From Conidiobolus incongruus B7586 (taxonomy: Eukaryota > Entomophthoromycota > Entomophthoromycetes > Entomophthorales > Conidiobolaceae): a stretch of 36,464 nt of DNA. The notes beneath the pieces were generated by a model. The model was not told where the DNA came from. It saw only the letters and a program-made list of their open reading frames with translations, and did no database searches. The DNA is taken from contig JNEM01015838.1 in assembly GCA_000697335.1 (NCBI GenBank), positions 1-36,464 on the forward strand, written 5' to 3'. A program made the position numbers and the translations under genes. Below are positions 20,489 to 33,234 of the stretch, piece by piece (positions within the stretch are counted from its first letter, which is position 1; the number at the start of each line of letters is the position of its first letter).

Positions 20489-21841
20489 CTAATGCTTCTT
20501 GCGACCCGTTCTACGTTTCGCTTGATTGGGATTCTTTCTACCATAGCCAATGGTGAGAGAATTGGGGTTGAATTTGTTACTGTCCCTTCCAACAAGAATT
20601 TCGGGAATGAAATCGGGATCGAATAAATCTTGCTCTTTGCGTCGATTGTTATATGTGAGACGTCGTTGGTAGTGGGGTGTGTCTTCTCGTAGGATAAGGT
20701 CTTTGTTCTTATGACCTCCTTTGGGATTTGGGATAGAATACTAAATATTACGTAAGTATATGTATAATATATTATTTTGATAACTTACTCTAGTTCCTCT
20801 CAATCTATATTTAAAATTACGTTTCAAATAGTATACCATATTACCATTTTGGTCAATGGAGGTGGTAGTTCTCATTAAAGTGTGGCCACCGCAACGGGGA
20901 CAGAATTGCTTGGACAGATCAATGGTAATGTGGTAGCATCCGTGGCATCTCATCACATAGCTGTTAATGCGTTTGATATGTTGGCCGTCCATGGAGAATA
21001 AATTCATATTCATTTGGAGTAAGACACGTTGCATGGCATAATCCCCAGTGATACAAGCGACTTTGACGGGTGGACGATTTTCGTCCTCATCTTCCAAAAG
21101 GTCGTGTTCCTCTTGGATTTTGTTTTTTAAATTTGATGGAGTGATCCATCCGTCTTCGTCATCATCTTCCTCGTCAACTTGAACGGCTTCTTCTTGTTCT
21201 TTGGTTTCAGCTTCTTGATCATTTGATCCTTCTTGATTAATTGATAAATCATCTAATTTTGAAGAAACTTCCTCTTCAATATTTTCTTTTTCACCTTGAT
21301 CATTATTATTATTATTATTATTATCCAATTCTTCTTCATCTTCTTGCTGATTTTGATTACTTTGATTAGCTAAATTATTCTGAATCTAAATAATAAAATA
21401 TTATTATCATCAAATAATATCATAATATAAATTAATATAATTACGGGAATAGGCTCAGTACGAATATGATCCCAACCGCTCAATTCTTTTTCAAGGGTCA
21501 AGGTTAAGGCTAAAATTCTCAAATCAACCTTGGATAAAATATTAAAATCTCCTGTTTTCTTGGTAAAATTGACAACTGTTCCACTATATTAATATCAAAT
21601 TTAATTAATTAATAGTATATCTATTACCCATTTTCATAGCTTCTTCACTAGGAATTCTGGTTTCCAATTCGAAAGGTAATAAATTCAACTCTTCACGAGC
21701 CTGTCTATCCCTAACTTCTTTAAAAACTTCCTGTACTGTAATATATTTGTGAGCTTTGTCCTTTAATTTTAAGCCTCCAACAATTAGAGCTTTGGAGTCG
21801 ATAACCAATACTTCAACAGGTTGTGAAATAATTCCTTCCAT
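20489..21841 (-). CDS. NOB1: NOB1, 18S rRNA 3'-end (D-site) endonuclease
   Basis: Four exons on the minus strand: 21841-21628, 21575-21445, 21385-20789, 20740-20489; introns of 52, 59 and 48 nt, giving 397 aa (yeast 459, human 412). NOB1 is the PIN-domain nuclease that cuts 20S pre-rRNA at site D during cytoplasmic 40S maturation. The PIN domain starts at once (VLVIDSKALI, Asp15; Glu42 in VFKEV; TGD Asp81; VDLRIL Asp89), is interrupted by an Asn/Gln/Asp/Glu-rich insert (about 116-200), and resumes with VACITGDYAMQ (Asp230) and VLLQMNMNL. The zinc ribbon is Cys262-x2-Cys265 and Cys277-x2-Cys280 (RCHGC, FCPRCGG). Exon 4 encodes the conserved YSIPNPKGG and the basic end RRTGRKKH. Intron 1 must end at the CAG at 21576, not the nearer TAG, to keep frame. 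It lies tail-to-tail with secreted gene B and head-to-head with CLASP. Confidence 0.95.
21302..21322 (-). repeat. Coding (AAT)7 repeat in NOB1
   Basis: Seven AAT codons encode Asn137-Asn143 in the low-complexity insert of NOB1. It is the same triplet class as the intergenic ATT arrays, so the insert is probably length-variable. Confidence 0.9.
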
Positions 21842-24037
21842 ATCTTATTGTTTTTTAGATTAATAGTCTATGATTAATTTAATATTTTTTATAATTTATA
21901 TTATTTTAAAATTTTTAGGTTCAATAATATTCTATTAATCTAAAATGAATATTTTTTTCGAGTGAATAAACTTTTATAAAGAATTGGAGAATGATGAAAT
22001 TATGGGATTTCAATAGAAAATTCTATTTATTTCAAATTTTTGGATTATTAAGTAAATAATAATTTTTAATGATATAAATCATACAATTTCTGATTCAGAA
22101 TAAAGTCAAAATTAGAAATATGTTATTTGATATTTTTTCACATCATTATATGAAAATAATCGACAACATTATCATTAACTTACTTTTTTTGAATTCGAAT
22201 TAATTTAATTTTGTTAAAATTAATTCCAAATAAATCATCATAATAAACCAAAATTTCTTCAAATCTATTCCACTTTTATATAGTAATTACTTAAAATAGA
22301 TTTAAATGACCATTTATATTTTTATTATAATAAAACCCGATTGTAAAGGTTCAAGGTTTAATGTGGTAGTAATTTCTGTTTATTAATTTATGTATTATAC
22401 CTTTTTATGGTCAAAATTTTAGACATGCTTTTGAAAATTAAATGATTCAAATAAAAAATTGAAAAATAGATTCGTTCCATTTTACTAACTATTCATTTTT
22501 TATCTAAGTATATAATATAGTCATTTAAAAATAATTTTATAAAATCATTTCTAGGGGAAAGTTATTTAATCATTATATGATTTAAATAAATTAATTACCA
22601 GATTGCTTGAGTCCTATACAATTTGATTTTCGATTAACATCAACAATAACAAAGAAATTGGGATTTTTATGATTTTTGGAATAGGATAAAATTTCAAAGT
22701 TATATTAATTCAGTTTGAAGGTAAAAATATATTATATTAGTTAATTGGTTGATAAGCCACAAACAGGGGTTATTGTCAATTCAGGGGTTAATCTAATAAA
22801 TAATAACTTTAATCTTAAAATATCCTCAGGATAATTTTACCATGATTATAACTGTTTCATAAATATAATATATAATTATGTTTATTGATACAAAAATAAA
22901 ATTAAACCAAACTTAATAATTTTAAATACAATTTCGAAAAATTCTAATTTTAGCATAGGTTACCATTACTTTTATTAAAAATCAATTAAAACCAGCTAAA
23001 AGATTAAAATAACAATTTCTGCTCATATTTAAAATTAGTACTGATCAAAAAAATGTATGTCAAGCTCTGAAATATTCGTCAGCTCCTTTTGTTAATTGTA
23101 TAGTTTTCCAGTAATAATTCAATATAATCATAATTTTTATTTTTTAGGTAGGATATTTTGTTTATTTGGAATTGAGCAAAAATATTATGATTATCCTTGA
23201 TTAAGCTGCACAATTTAGTTTTATTTAATAAATATTTGAGATATATAATCAATTCTATTGTTTGCATCCGATTCGTAAATAATTCAATTTTTACTTACAT
23301 ATGTTAATTAAATATATTATACCTAAACCATTAAAATTAAAATATCATGGTAATTATTGATAAATTTTTCCAGATATTTATAATCAATTGAATGAAATCA
23401 AAAATATTATCCAATAACAAATGTTCTTTAAATTGCCTTTTAATTAGATTATTTTTTTCGCCGTATATTAAACTTTGATTGTTTCAATTGATGATTGGTG
23501 AATTTTATTTTGGATAACTGGTACTCACTATTGACTCAATATTTGATTGCTTTTGATTGTGTCAGATGTTCATAATAAAGATTATTAAGTTGAAATGGAT
23601 TTTAATTCAAATAATGAATACTATTATATAATCATTATGAAATGGCCATATTGGTATTGGAATAGTTTTTTAAACATCCATTAAATATGATGTAATCATA
23701 ATCTAATAACAATATTTCATATAGTTCAAATTAAAAATCAACAAAAATCATAACGATAACCAATTAAGCTCACCTACAACACATCATACCAAAAAAATCG
23801 GTGTCACACTTTAAAAAATCAACGTGATAAATTAAAATTTTTTGAAGGTTATATTTATTCAATTCCAAGTCTCTTATTTGAATCACTCTCAATTTTATAA
23901 AAACTGATTTATAATTTTTTTTCAAACAATTGTTGATTAATTGTTAGTTGAATTTAACATAATATTATATTAATATTTTCTGTTGAAATATTAAAAAATA
24001 TATATTATAATATACACATAATTAATTATAATTCAAA
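21842..24037. other. Divergent intergenic region between NOB1 and CLASP
   Basis: 2.2 kb that must hold the promoters of both genes. No ORF of interest, no tRNA. CAGGGGTTA occurs twice as a direct repeat (22764-22772 and 22782-22790, 18 bp apart), notable for its G content. No exact ATATAAATA box lies just before either start codon. Confidence 0.6.
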
Positions 24038-27000
24038 ATGGACGATATTATAGATGGACTTAAGAAAAAAGGTAATTTTTATTCAATAATTAAACATTCA
24101 TCAAGACTTAAATTTCTTTTTAGATACCGAACTTAAAGTTAAAGCTTTAGAAAATTTAGTTCAGACTTTAGCCACCAGTGAAGAAGTTGTTCCTGTAAGT
24201 ATCCAAATTCTGTGATTTGTTAAATTTTAATTTAATTTTATTTTAGAATCGCAATTTGGACGAAATAATAATTCTACTACCTAACTTAATCAATACTTCC
24301 CTATTTTCTATTAGTGTTAAAGCAATAGAGTCTACACCTTTTATTTTAAGACAGTTAATTCGTCAAATTCGCCCTTTAAAACCTTATTTATCTACAATTA
24401 TCCCCCACCTTATTGACCGTCTTGGTGATAGTAAGGAGAAATCAAGAGAATTGACTTTACGCGCACTGGCCGATTTTTGGCGACTTTTATCCACCTTGAA
24501 TACCCCTAGTCAGGACCCTAACGCGAGTACGATAAGTGACCCCAAAGCATTAGATACTAAATCACTTGATTTTTTGGGTAGGAAGGTGGTGGAATTGGGT
24601 TTAGGGCATAAAACATGGAGAGTTAGAGAGATGGTAATTTTAGTTTTAATTCTATATTGTTAATTATATTTTATTGTATTGCTTTATAGACACTTTTCTG
24701 GCTTGCTGAATGCTCAAGAACTATCAATTGTTTCCCGTTACACAAATTCACGAGCGCTGTGCTTGTGCTCGTCGAGGATGTTAATGAAGCGGTGAGAGAA
24801 CAGGCTAAAATCTTAATTTTTGAAATATATCCGTAAGTATTGGTATATTATTAATATTTTTAGAAAACTTGATTGAATATGTTAAACTTAATAGAGTCAC
24901 CTCTGAAGAATCGAGAAGTTCACTCAATAAAAGTCTACAAAAATCTACCCTTCGAAAGAATACGATTAGTCAAATCCAACAGACGCTTTCTGAAACTTCT
25001 ATCAGCAAGAGCACTGATCAGGCTAACTCGTCAGTTGTATCAAGCAATAGTATATTACAAACCTTAAACCAAGGAGTGGATATTACAAGCAACTCATTCT
25101 GGTCAGCTAATACATCTATGATAAACGATACAATGTCTGACAAACAACAGGATACTGTCACATCTCGATCTCATTCGCCAACCAATTCCGCGACATCAAG
25201 TACAGCTCCAAGGACCACCAACGCCACTATATCGGTTCCTGCTCCACAAAATATTCCACCAATGAAGTTATTTGATTTGGACGATTTAAAAACCCAATTA
25301 AACCAAATTACATCGTTTTTTTCTGGCAAAGAAACTGAAGATAATTGGGAATTCAGAGATAAATCAACTTACAAAATTAGACAGATTGTTAGAGCAAACT
25401 TGGATGAAACGTATGTAGCCGCTTTGTTAGACTGGTTCAAAACCTTTGAAGAGGATTTTATAAAGACTTTGATTAGTCCAAGAACTACTCTCGCTCTTTC
25501 AGCATTACATATGTTATCTGATATGGCCCTATTTTTACCATTTGGATTCTTGGATGGAAGTAATCTAAAATTGATGTCAGCTTTGATGAGATGTGGTGTT
25601 TCATCCAGAAAACTTGTTGCTGATGCTTCTCAAGTATCAACCATTGTTTTAATTCAGAATACTAATTATAATGTGAAATGCCTCAGTATGATTACATCTG
25701 CTATTGTGGACAAAAATGCACAGTTAAGATTATATGCAGTCAGCTATTTGCATACCTTTTTAATTAATCATGGGCCTACCAAATATAAATTAATGGAAAA
25801 GAAAAGTTTGATCACAGCTGTTGAATTAATCCAAAAGGCTCTACAAAAATCCATTTTAGACGCCAATCCTAAAGTAAGAGAATTAGCAAGATCAACATTT
25901 TGGGTTTTTGAATCCATATGGAAGGAGAGAGCTACCACTTTATTTAATTCTTTCGATGCTACTAACAAAAAATTAATTTTGAATGATAAAGATGTCAACC
26001 CCGCTACAGTTTTAACTTTGAATAATCAACCACATGCCCCTGTTCCACTTTCTACTTCCCTCTCAAGTTCTAGAAATAAAACTAATCGTCCACCATCCAG
26101 GTTTCAGCAAGGTAGTGCAAGTTCAAACAGGCCTAATTCAGCACTGTCGCGAAATGCGCAATCTGTCTCAAATAGGCCTACATCAGCAATGTCACGAAAT
26201 ACACAATCTCTCGCAAAGAGTACATCTCGACAATCCCATCGACCTGGGACTGTCGCTGCAAATTATAACTCTTTAGCCAAAACCGAGAGATCAGGCCCAT
26301 TATCTGCTAGTGACGCTGCTGCTCTAGCTTCTCGACCTAAGAGTAGTATGAGAAATATTAGCTCTATTACAACACCACATACCAGGATGACTAGATTACC
26401 TTCGAACACTCATATGAGAGCTTCTCTTACTAAATCGCCCTTACCCGGAATTGAAGAAAATAGTTTCAACTCCAAATTGATGTCCCCTTCGAATAAAACA
26501 TCACTAAGAGGTAATTACTCTGTAAGGCCAACGTCTCGCCAAGGTCACGCTCTATCAAATACCAATAGTGCTCCAAGTAGATTAGGTAAACCTGTTTCTA
26601 TGATCCCTACCTCTTCTTCAAGCTCTCAAGCTCGAAGACCTGGTTCAGTACTTTCTACTCACTCAAATAGCTCTAATCAACAACCTAAGAAATCTGAATA
26701 TACCAACGGTAGTCATAAAACACCTTTAGATCAATCCAATATGTCTGGCTACTTTTCACCTCCTGGGCCACAAGCGGTTAAAGAAACTCAAACAGAGTCA
26801 GTTTCGATCCCATCAATTGCAACATCCCCTTCATTGGATTTGGCTGATGAAATTTCAATGCTCAAAATATTTGAACCTAATACGCCTAAATCTGATCAGC
26901 AATCACTGACGCTTAGCCCCAAAAATAGTAACAGTCAAAGCTTTGGCTTTTCGCCACCTGCCCAAGAGCATCCCTCTTTGCTTGGCGGATTCAATTTGCC

Positions 27001-27946
27001 ATTGCCTGAAACAAACTCTGCATTAACTGAACTTCAAGAAAAGCTGAATGCTAAATTCCCTCATCATAAAGCGCTTCCATCCAACGCTGCCATTTTAGGT
27101 CATAGATCTCGCAATAGAGATTCCATGTCTGGGTTTGATGCAGAAATTATCTCCATGTTGCCCAATCAAAAGGACAAGTTGCAAATTCTATTAAGACTCT
27201 CTGACAAGCTCAACCAAGGACAAGAGGTCACGTCCAGTGAATTCCGCACCTTGAATAGAATGTCCAAAGAGATGGCATATACAGTGTATCCCAAGTGGCA
27301 CGAATTCTGGACACTCGCTAAATGCTTTGAAAAATTACTCAAATCCTGCTTTAACTATCTCAAGAATGAGTCAGTTGACGGAGATCTTAAGCAATCTTGC
27401 ATTTACCTCATCGAAACACTCGTGTCTCACCAAACTCCTCTTGCTAACGAATTCACCATTGAAATTATGTCCAGTTTGATTGATTGCAGAAATCTTGGAG
27501 ATGTTGAAGTAGGTGCATCGGCAATTGACGCATTAATTACATTCGCTCACGCTGTGGACCCTATCCTCTGCTTCTCGACAGCTATGGCATACACCAAGGA
27601 GCTATTCTTTTCTTCGGAAAGTGAACAGACTGATGGTGATGTTCCTCTCAGTACCAATCTGGACGAACAACAAAATCCCACTCATATTTGCTTAGGATCA
27701 GGGTTTCTAGTCCTATCCAAACTGATACCTAGATGCAATCTCGACTTCATTCAACTCAAGCAGGCCGAACTCGGAGAGATCGTCTCTAACGGCTTCAGCT
27801 TCAAATCTTCAGAAGTCAGACGCTACGTTTTAGAACTTGTAATTTCCATTCATTCTATCATCCAACCCATCGGCATTAGTCTACAGGGCTTTTTCCCCAA
27901 TTTATCGGAGAATAAGTTAAGATTGGTAGAACTCTATGTAAAATAA
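24038..27946 (+). CDS. CLASP: CLASP-family microtubule rescue factor
   Basis: Five exons: 24038-24071, 24124-24194, 24247-24633, 24691-24833, 24895-27946; introns of 52, 52, 57 and 61 nt; 1228 aa, slightly shorter than yeast Stu1 or fission yeast Cls1. CLASPs bind tubulin through TOG domains and promote rescue and stability of spindle and cytoplasmic microtubules. Residues 1-211 are the first TOG (HEAT) domain (TELKVKALENLVQ, PLKPYLSTIIPHLIDRLGDS, WRVREM, EAVREQAKILIFEIY). Residues about 335-566 are the second, CLASP_N-type TOG (DLDDLKTQLNQITSFFSG, WKERATTLFNSFD). A Ser/Arg/Pro-rich basic linker (about 593-803) includes SMIP at 780-783, a match to the SxIP EB1-binding motif in a basic Ser-rich context, and a 15-residue tandem repeat. 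Residues 958-1228 are the C-terminal CLASP domain, ending LRLVELYVK. The fourth intron must end at TTAATAG (24894); the nearer TTTTTAG at 24863 puts the frame into a stop. Confidence 0.93.
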
Positions 27947-29685
27947 TTGAATATTTATATTAAATCTTTCAAATTATGTTTTAAAATCGAGTGAATAAAT
28001 ATAAATAAAAAAATATTATAATAAAATTAATAATTTCCTTTATTTTATATAATATATTTCCAAACTATTGGATGTTATATACCCCATTAAAGCTCATTGT
28101 TTTGAGGTTTAATTTCATTATTTAATTTCTCATTAACATCATTAAAATTTTATAATTGTTTTACAGTGCAGAAGTCTTTTAATACTCCAAAACTTTAAAA
28201 TATCAGGATTACAAATTTGGAGACTATAGTTGGCGAGATAATAGAGCCTTTGTTTTTGATTTAATAAAATTTTTAATAATATTTGCTTTACATGATTTGT
28301 CATTTTCATAAATAATTAAAGGCCTTCGAATTTGGCAAGATCAACGATATTTTGTTTTGCTATTGTCTAAAAATATATTATATGTGATAATATTCATATT
28401 AATTCCTTGTAATAAATGGATTTAGAGTAAATTCCAATATAATTCATATTAATGATTAATAATATTTTCTTTTGTAGTTTTTTGGTTTAAGAAGGATTAG
28501 AACTAGAGCTTTAATCCATTTATCAAATTTCTGATAAAATAATAAAATATACAAAGGTTAATAGCCTTCATCAATAGTAATAATTTTTTTAATAGTTTAT
28601 AATCTAATTATATTATTTTTTTTCTTTTAAAAGCATAATAATGTATAGAGTATTGATTTGGAGTTTTTCATTTTAAATTATTTATTTTTTAATATAAAAC
28701 AGATACATCTGTAGTTGATATGCAATCTCTTAGAGACATCATTTGATAATAAATAGGAATCCTTTTTTATATACTTTGGATTTTTTTCTAATAGTAATTT
28801 ATCTCTAGTAATCAGTTCTAGGCTTTTTTTCGATTGAGAATTGTCCTCTGTTAGACCTATTAATGTAATAATAAATACATCCAAGAGGAAGGGGCTTCTT
28901 TACATATATCATGAACAAATCATAATAATTTTTTTGGCAGGTAAAGTCACAAAAAACTGTTTTAACATAGGACGATTGATTAAATTCGACCATGATCCAT
29001 TAGTGCAAAAAAGTGTAAAATTTGGATCCAAGATTGTGAGACCAATAGATAATATTTATTATTTAATAAAATTCAATTTATTTAAAAAAATTTGTAAGCT
29101 ATATTTTAAAAATATTTGACAAAAATATATTTTCTCAATATGAAATTATACTATTTTTAATTTTTTCAAAATTTAATAAATAACTAATTAATTTAATTAA
29201 TTATTAATTTAAAATATTATATCAAAAAAATTTTTTTACAAATTTTCTTCAATTAAGAGCCGCAAATAATTTTTCACTGTTTTAAATGAAATTCTTATCC
29301 CAAGCTTAATATTCATTTGATTCAGATTTAAGGTGTCATGCTTTAAAAAAGCGGACTGAAATTAGTTAAATTCTTAGTTTATTTAGGCTGGCATCTTTCC
29401 AGCATTGATATTATTAGGCAGTAGATTTGTAAAATGATCTTATAAGGTTTATATTGATCAGTTTTGGAGGTTTTATGCAAGTATTAACATTTCAATTTTA
29501 TCAATTATAATTATATAAAATAATGATTTAATCTAACAGTATATTTAATTTAATTTATTGTGAATATTATTCAATTATTTGAAATCCATTTTATCCAATA
29601 ACAAAATCATAATAATTTAAATTATTTCTAAAGATATTATATTATAAATTTTTAAATATTAACTTAATTTGCAATTAAAATTTAT

Positions 29686-29709
29686 TATATATATATATAT
29701 ATATATATT
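29686..29709. repeat. (TA)n microsatellite
   Basis: About 24 bp of alternating T and A. Confidence 0.9.
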
Positions 29710-30138
29710 TATAGTTTAATGTTTCTATTACTTCTAAACTACCTAAGGTTCATTAGATACTCTATTGAAGATAAAATTCAAAGCATGTATACAAATACAG
29801 CATAAATTACTATAATATTTTAGTTTATATTAATTAGATAAGGACAAAATTGATATAAAAATTAATGCTTGAGATAATTGCCCTTATATAGTTGAGTTAT
29901 CCTTAAATCTTAGGTAGGACATGGACGATTATATGTGAATCTGAATGTAATAGACAAACTTCACAAAGTACCTATGATATTTAAAGATTTCATATTACTA
30001 ATAGATTATCAATATGATATAATATAAATTTAAATATTCAATTAGTTTAATAAATTCTATATTAAATTAAAATTTTTTTTTGAAATAAATTAATTATCTA
30101 ACGAGATCATTCTATATTATTTATAATTAATCAATATT

Positions 30139-30140
<2 letters not shown>

Positions 30141-30182
<42 letters not shown>
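30141..30182. repeat. (AAT)14 microsatellite
   Basis: Fourteen uninterrupted AAT units. Confidence 0.95.
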
Positions 30183-30184
<2 letters not shown>

Positions 30185-32405
30185 GGATAATAATAGATTA
30201 GGAATTATTTCAATATGAATTAAAAAAACAATGGATAAGAATATAAAAATAATTTAAGTGGGTGATCAATTATAAATTTGGGTGAATTTTTAATCAAAAT
30301 TCATAATTAATCTTACTAATTATAGATTTTATTTAATATCTTTCACTATTATATTTGTTATTTTGTTAGGATTAGGATATTGAGTAAATATTTTTCAAAT
30401 ATTATAATGTAATATCAATTGTTGAAATCATGATATTATTGATCAATGCAATAATTATGAGTGGGTAGTTTGGATTTTATTGTGACAAGTAGAGACTAGT
30501 ATTTATACTATGATGTATGTAAAATATTATGATGCCTAATATAATGTAAACATTTTAATAGGTTTATTTATTCCAAATTGATAATCTATTCTAAATGATT
30601 GGAAATTGATTATTTCAGGTGGTCATTCATGGAGAAAGCAATGCGCTATTCCAGTTTGATAAACAATTCTTAATAATCAATAATTCTTTTAATGCCTACC
30701 TTTCATCGTGATTAGATAATAAATATATATAAACTTGTTTAATAGGATTAAATGCTAAAATAATACCAAATTGATTGTAAGTACAGGTAATTATTATATG
30801 AATCTGGTTGAATGCTTGATAGAGTATATATGCTTCAACTTGAAATAGTATTTGTTCATTAACATAACCCTGTTCAGTTGATAAAATACGTGACACAAAG
30901 AGATTAAACTTAATAATTCAGCTTTTCGATATCTAAACAATTAAGTCAATAAAATAGTTAGATCCTGGATGTTACCATATTAAATCAAATTATTAGATAC
31001 TAATATAAAAGTTTTTAATTTGTTATAAAATATTATTAAAGTATTATTCTTTAAAAGAATATATTAATTTTATAAGGAATATATACCTTTCATACTATTG
31101 TCAATTTATGATTGAGAAAAAATATACCAACTCAGTGATTATGTTGATATTACCATATATCAAAATAATTTAAAATTTTTGAAATTGATATCAGTATAAA
31201 AAATGAAGCAATATTATGTCGATATCTCATAGATGATAATGATATTTATATTATTATCGAATATGATACCAATAAATTGGAATGAGATAGTAATTTGAAA
31301 TGAATATTATAAAAATTTTGAATTCTGAACTTTTTATATATAAATAGTATTCAATATATAAAACAAAATTTACAAATTATTTCAAGATATTTATTAATAA
31401 ATAAAGAAATGATATAGAATTCCCAATTCAAAATATGAAACTGAACATTATAAAATAATTTGTTATTAATTATTCATAATTAATTTTCTCTAGCAACTAA
31501 AATATATTTAATTATATTGATTTGATATTAATATAATTCTTGAGACAATATTAAAATAAATATAGGTTTAATATGGGATAAAATAATCATAAACATTTAA
31601 CTATATCATATAATAATATACTTTTAATTTGATATCTAATATAAATCTATAATAGCTTTAATCAAAATAATTTTTTATCACAATTAATTTAATAGTATGA
31701 AAGCATGATATAATGTGCCTTTACAGATCAAAAATATTAACACTTGATTTATATTTCCTAATCCTAAAATTATAAATAATGGAAATTGAAATCTTACATC
31801 TATAGTCTATCCAATCTGAATATACATAATTCATAGTAGTTTAAATTCAATAAATATTAAATAGTTTTTAGAATTTATGCATGAAATATCCTTAATCAAT
31901 TTTCTACAATTGAATATTCAATTAAGTGAATAGAATGCAGTTAATAACTGGATTATTTGAATAGTTGATAAGTGTGATAACCAAATCAAAGAAACTGAAG
32001 CAAATTTAAGTTTAAAACCTTTTCAAGTCATCAGTTCATTGAATAATATTCAATTAGTTACTAAAATTTCAATTTAAATTAATAAATTATTGAGGGTAAA
32101 ATAAATTATACTCAATTCATATATTTTTGCACCAAATTTCTGGAGATTAATTTATATATTGGCTAAATATTCGTTATAGTTTACTCTAATATTCCTTTAA
32201 AATTATCAATAAACTTATATAAATTTATATATTTTTTAAAATATTGGTAAAAAGGTAAAAATTAGGATTAATTGTAGAATATTCAGTATTTTAAAAGATT
32301 AATATTTAATCTAAAGCTGAATAAATATAGTAATCAAAATGTTTCAAATTTAATATTAAATTATTTGTATACTTTTATTAACTTGAACGAATTTATGATA
32401 TTACG

Positions 32406-32445
32406 TCAATAAACCTCGGGATGAGTCGAGGTTTAAGATTATTGA
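32406..32445. other. G+C-containing hairpin in an A+T-rich desert
   Basis: AAACCTCG (32411-32418) and CGAGGTTT (32427-32434) form a perfect 8-bp stem around the 8-nt loop GGATGAGT. After a one-sided 6-nt bulge (AAGATT), TCAAT (32406-32410) pairs with ATTGA (32441-32445). It is isolated from any gene. It could be a structured RNA, a transposon-end relic or a cruciform. Confidence 0.5.
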
Positions 32446-32548
32446 TTTAATAAGATTTTTCTCACAACCCTGAAGTATTATTTTATCTTAAATATTATTC
32501 AATTTTAAAGCGATAAACCTGATAAATGGAATATGATATCAATTTATA

Positions 32549-32580
<32 letters not shown>

Positions 32581-33234
32581 GGATTATAATTATGATGAAA
32601 CCCATATTTTATACTATTAATTTTAATTTTATAAATCCTAACTTTAATTATTATTATTATTATTAATTAATTAATTAACTTATAATTTTTTTTATTTTAA
32701 ATTAATATTACTTTCAATTATTAATATTTCTTAATTATAATTAGATTAAAATAGTAATAATAAAAATAATTAAAATGAAATATAATTCACATGATGTTTT
32801 GTCTATTGATAAATATTTTAATATTATAATAAAAAAAATTAATAAAAGATAGATGATACTATGATATTTGAAAATATAAAATATTACAAATTGTATATTA
32901 TTATAATATTGTTTTTTTATATTTTTACCGAATTATTAATTTTAATGATTATTTTCAAATCTTTTACTAAATATGAGTTTAAACTCGAACAACAGTTAAA
33001 TAGCAAATTTGGATTAAAATATATGAACGTATTATATTTTATATTATCATGATGCTCGCTTATTAAATCCCTTATACTTTTTATTATATATGAATTAGTA
33101 ACTGGTTTTTTTGAAAAAAAAGTATTAATTTTTTCTTTGAATGATTTTAACAATTCTTTATAATCAAAACAATATTTTAAATATTATTTTGTTATTAGTT
33201 TAATAAGTTAAAGTATGAATTAGTATTATCTTTT
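32446..33234. other. A+T-rich spacer
   Basis: Contains (TA)n at 32553-32580. Small overlapping frames at 32861-33153 on both strands are A+T-rich Ile/Tyr/Lys strings and are not supported as genes. Confidence 0.55.
32553..32580. repeat. (AT)n microsatellite
   Basis: About 28 bp of alternating A and T. Confidence 0.95.

Larger units (their letters stand above)
27947..32405. other. A+T-rich DNA downstream of CLASP, no supportable gene
   Basis: About 4.5 kb. Short coding-like patches exist: minus strand 28366-28318 after a TATTTTTAG (reads TIAKQNIVDLAKFEGL, stop), and overlapping open frames on both strands at 28805-29119. None has a recognisable domain or a joinable partner exon. Patches near 29380-29420 and 29720-29960 are less A+T-rich without ORFs. 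They may be decayed genes. Confidence 0.5.

Noticed and set aside
24869-24894. Start of the large CLASP frame at 24869
   Set aside because: A TTG inside intron 4; the protein continues from exon 4 by splicing to 24895.
24873-26276. Other plus-strand frames within CLASP (24873-25067, 26034-26276)
   Set aside because: Out-of-frame shadows of the CLASP exon without domain content.
28318-28366. Terminal exon on the minus strand reading TIAKQNIVDLAKFEGL
   Set aside because: Good acceptor and stop, but no GT donor with a compatible frame in the preceding 250 bp and the opposite strand is equally open.
28678-29119. Overlapping open frames on both strands
   Set aside because: No start or splice structure that favours one strand, no domain recognised.
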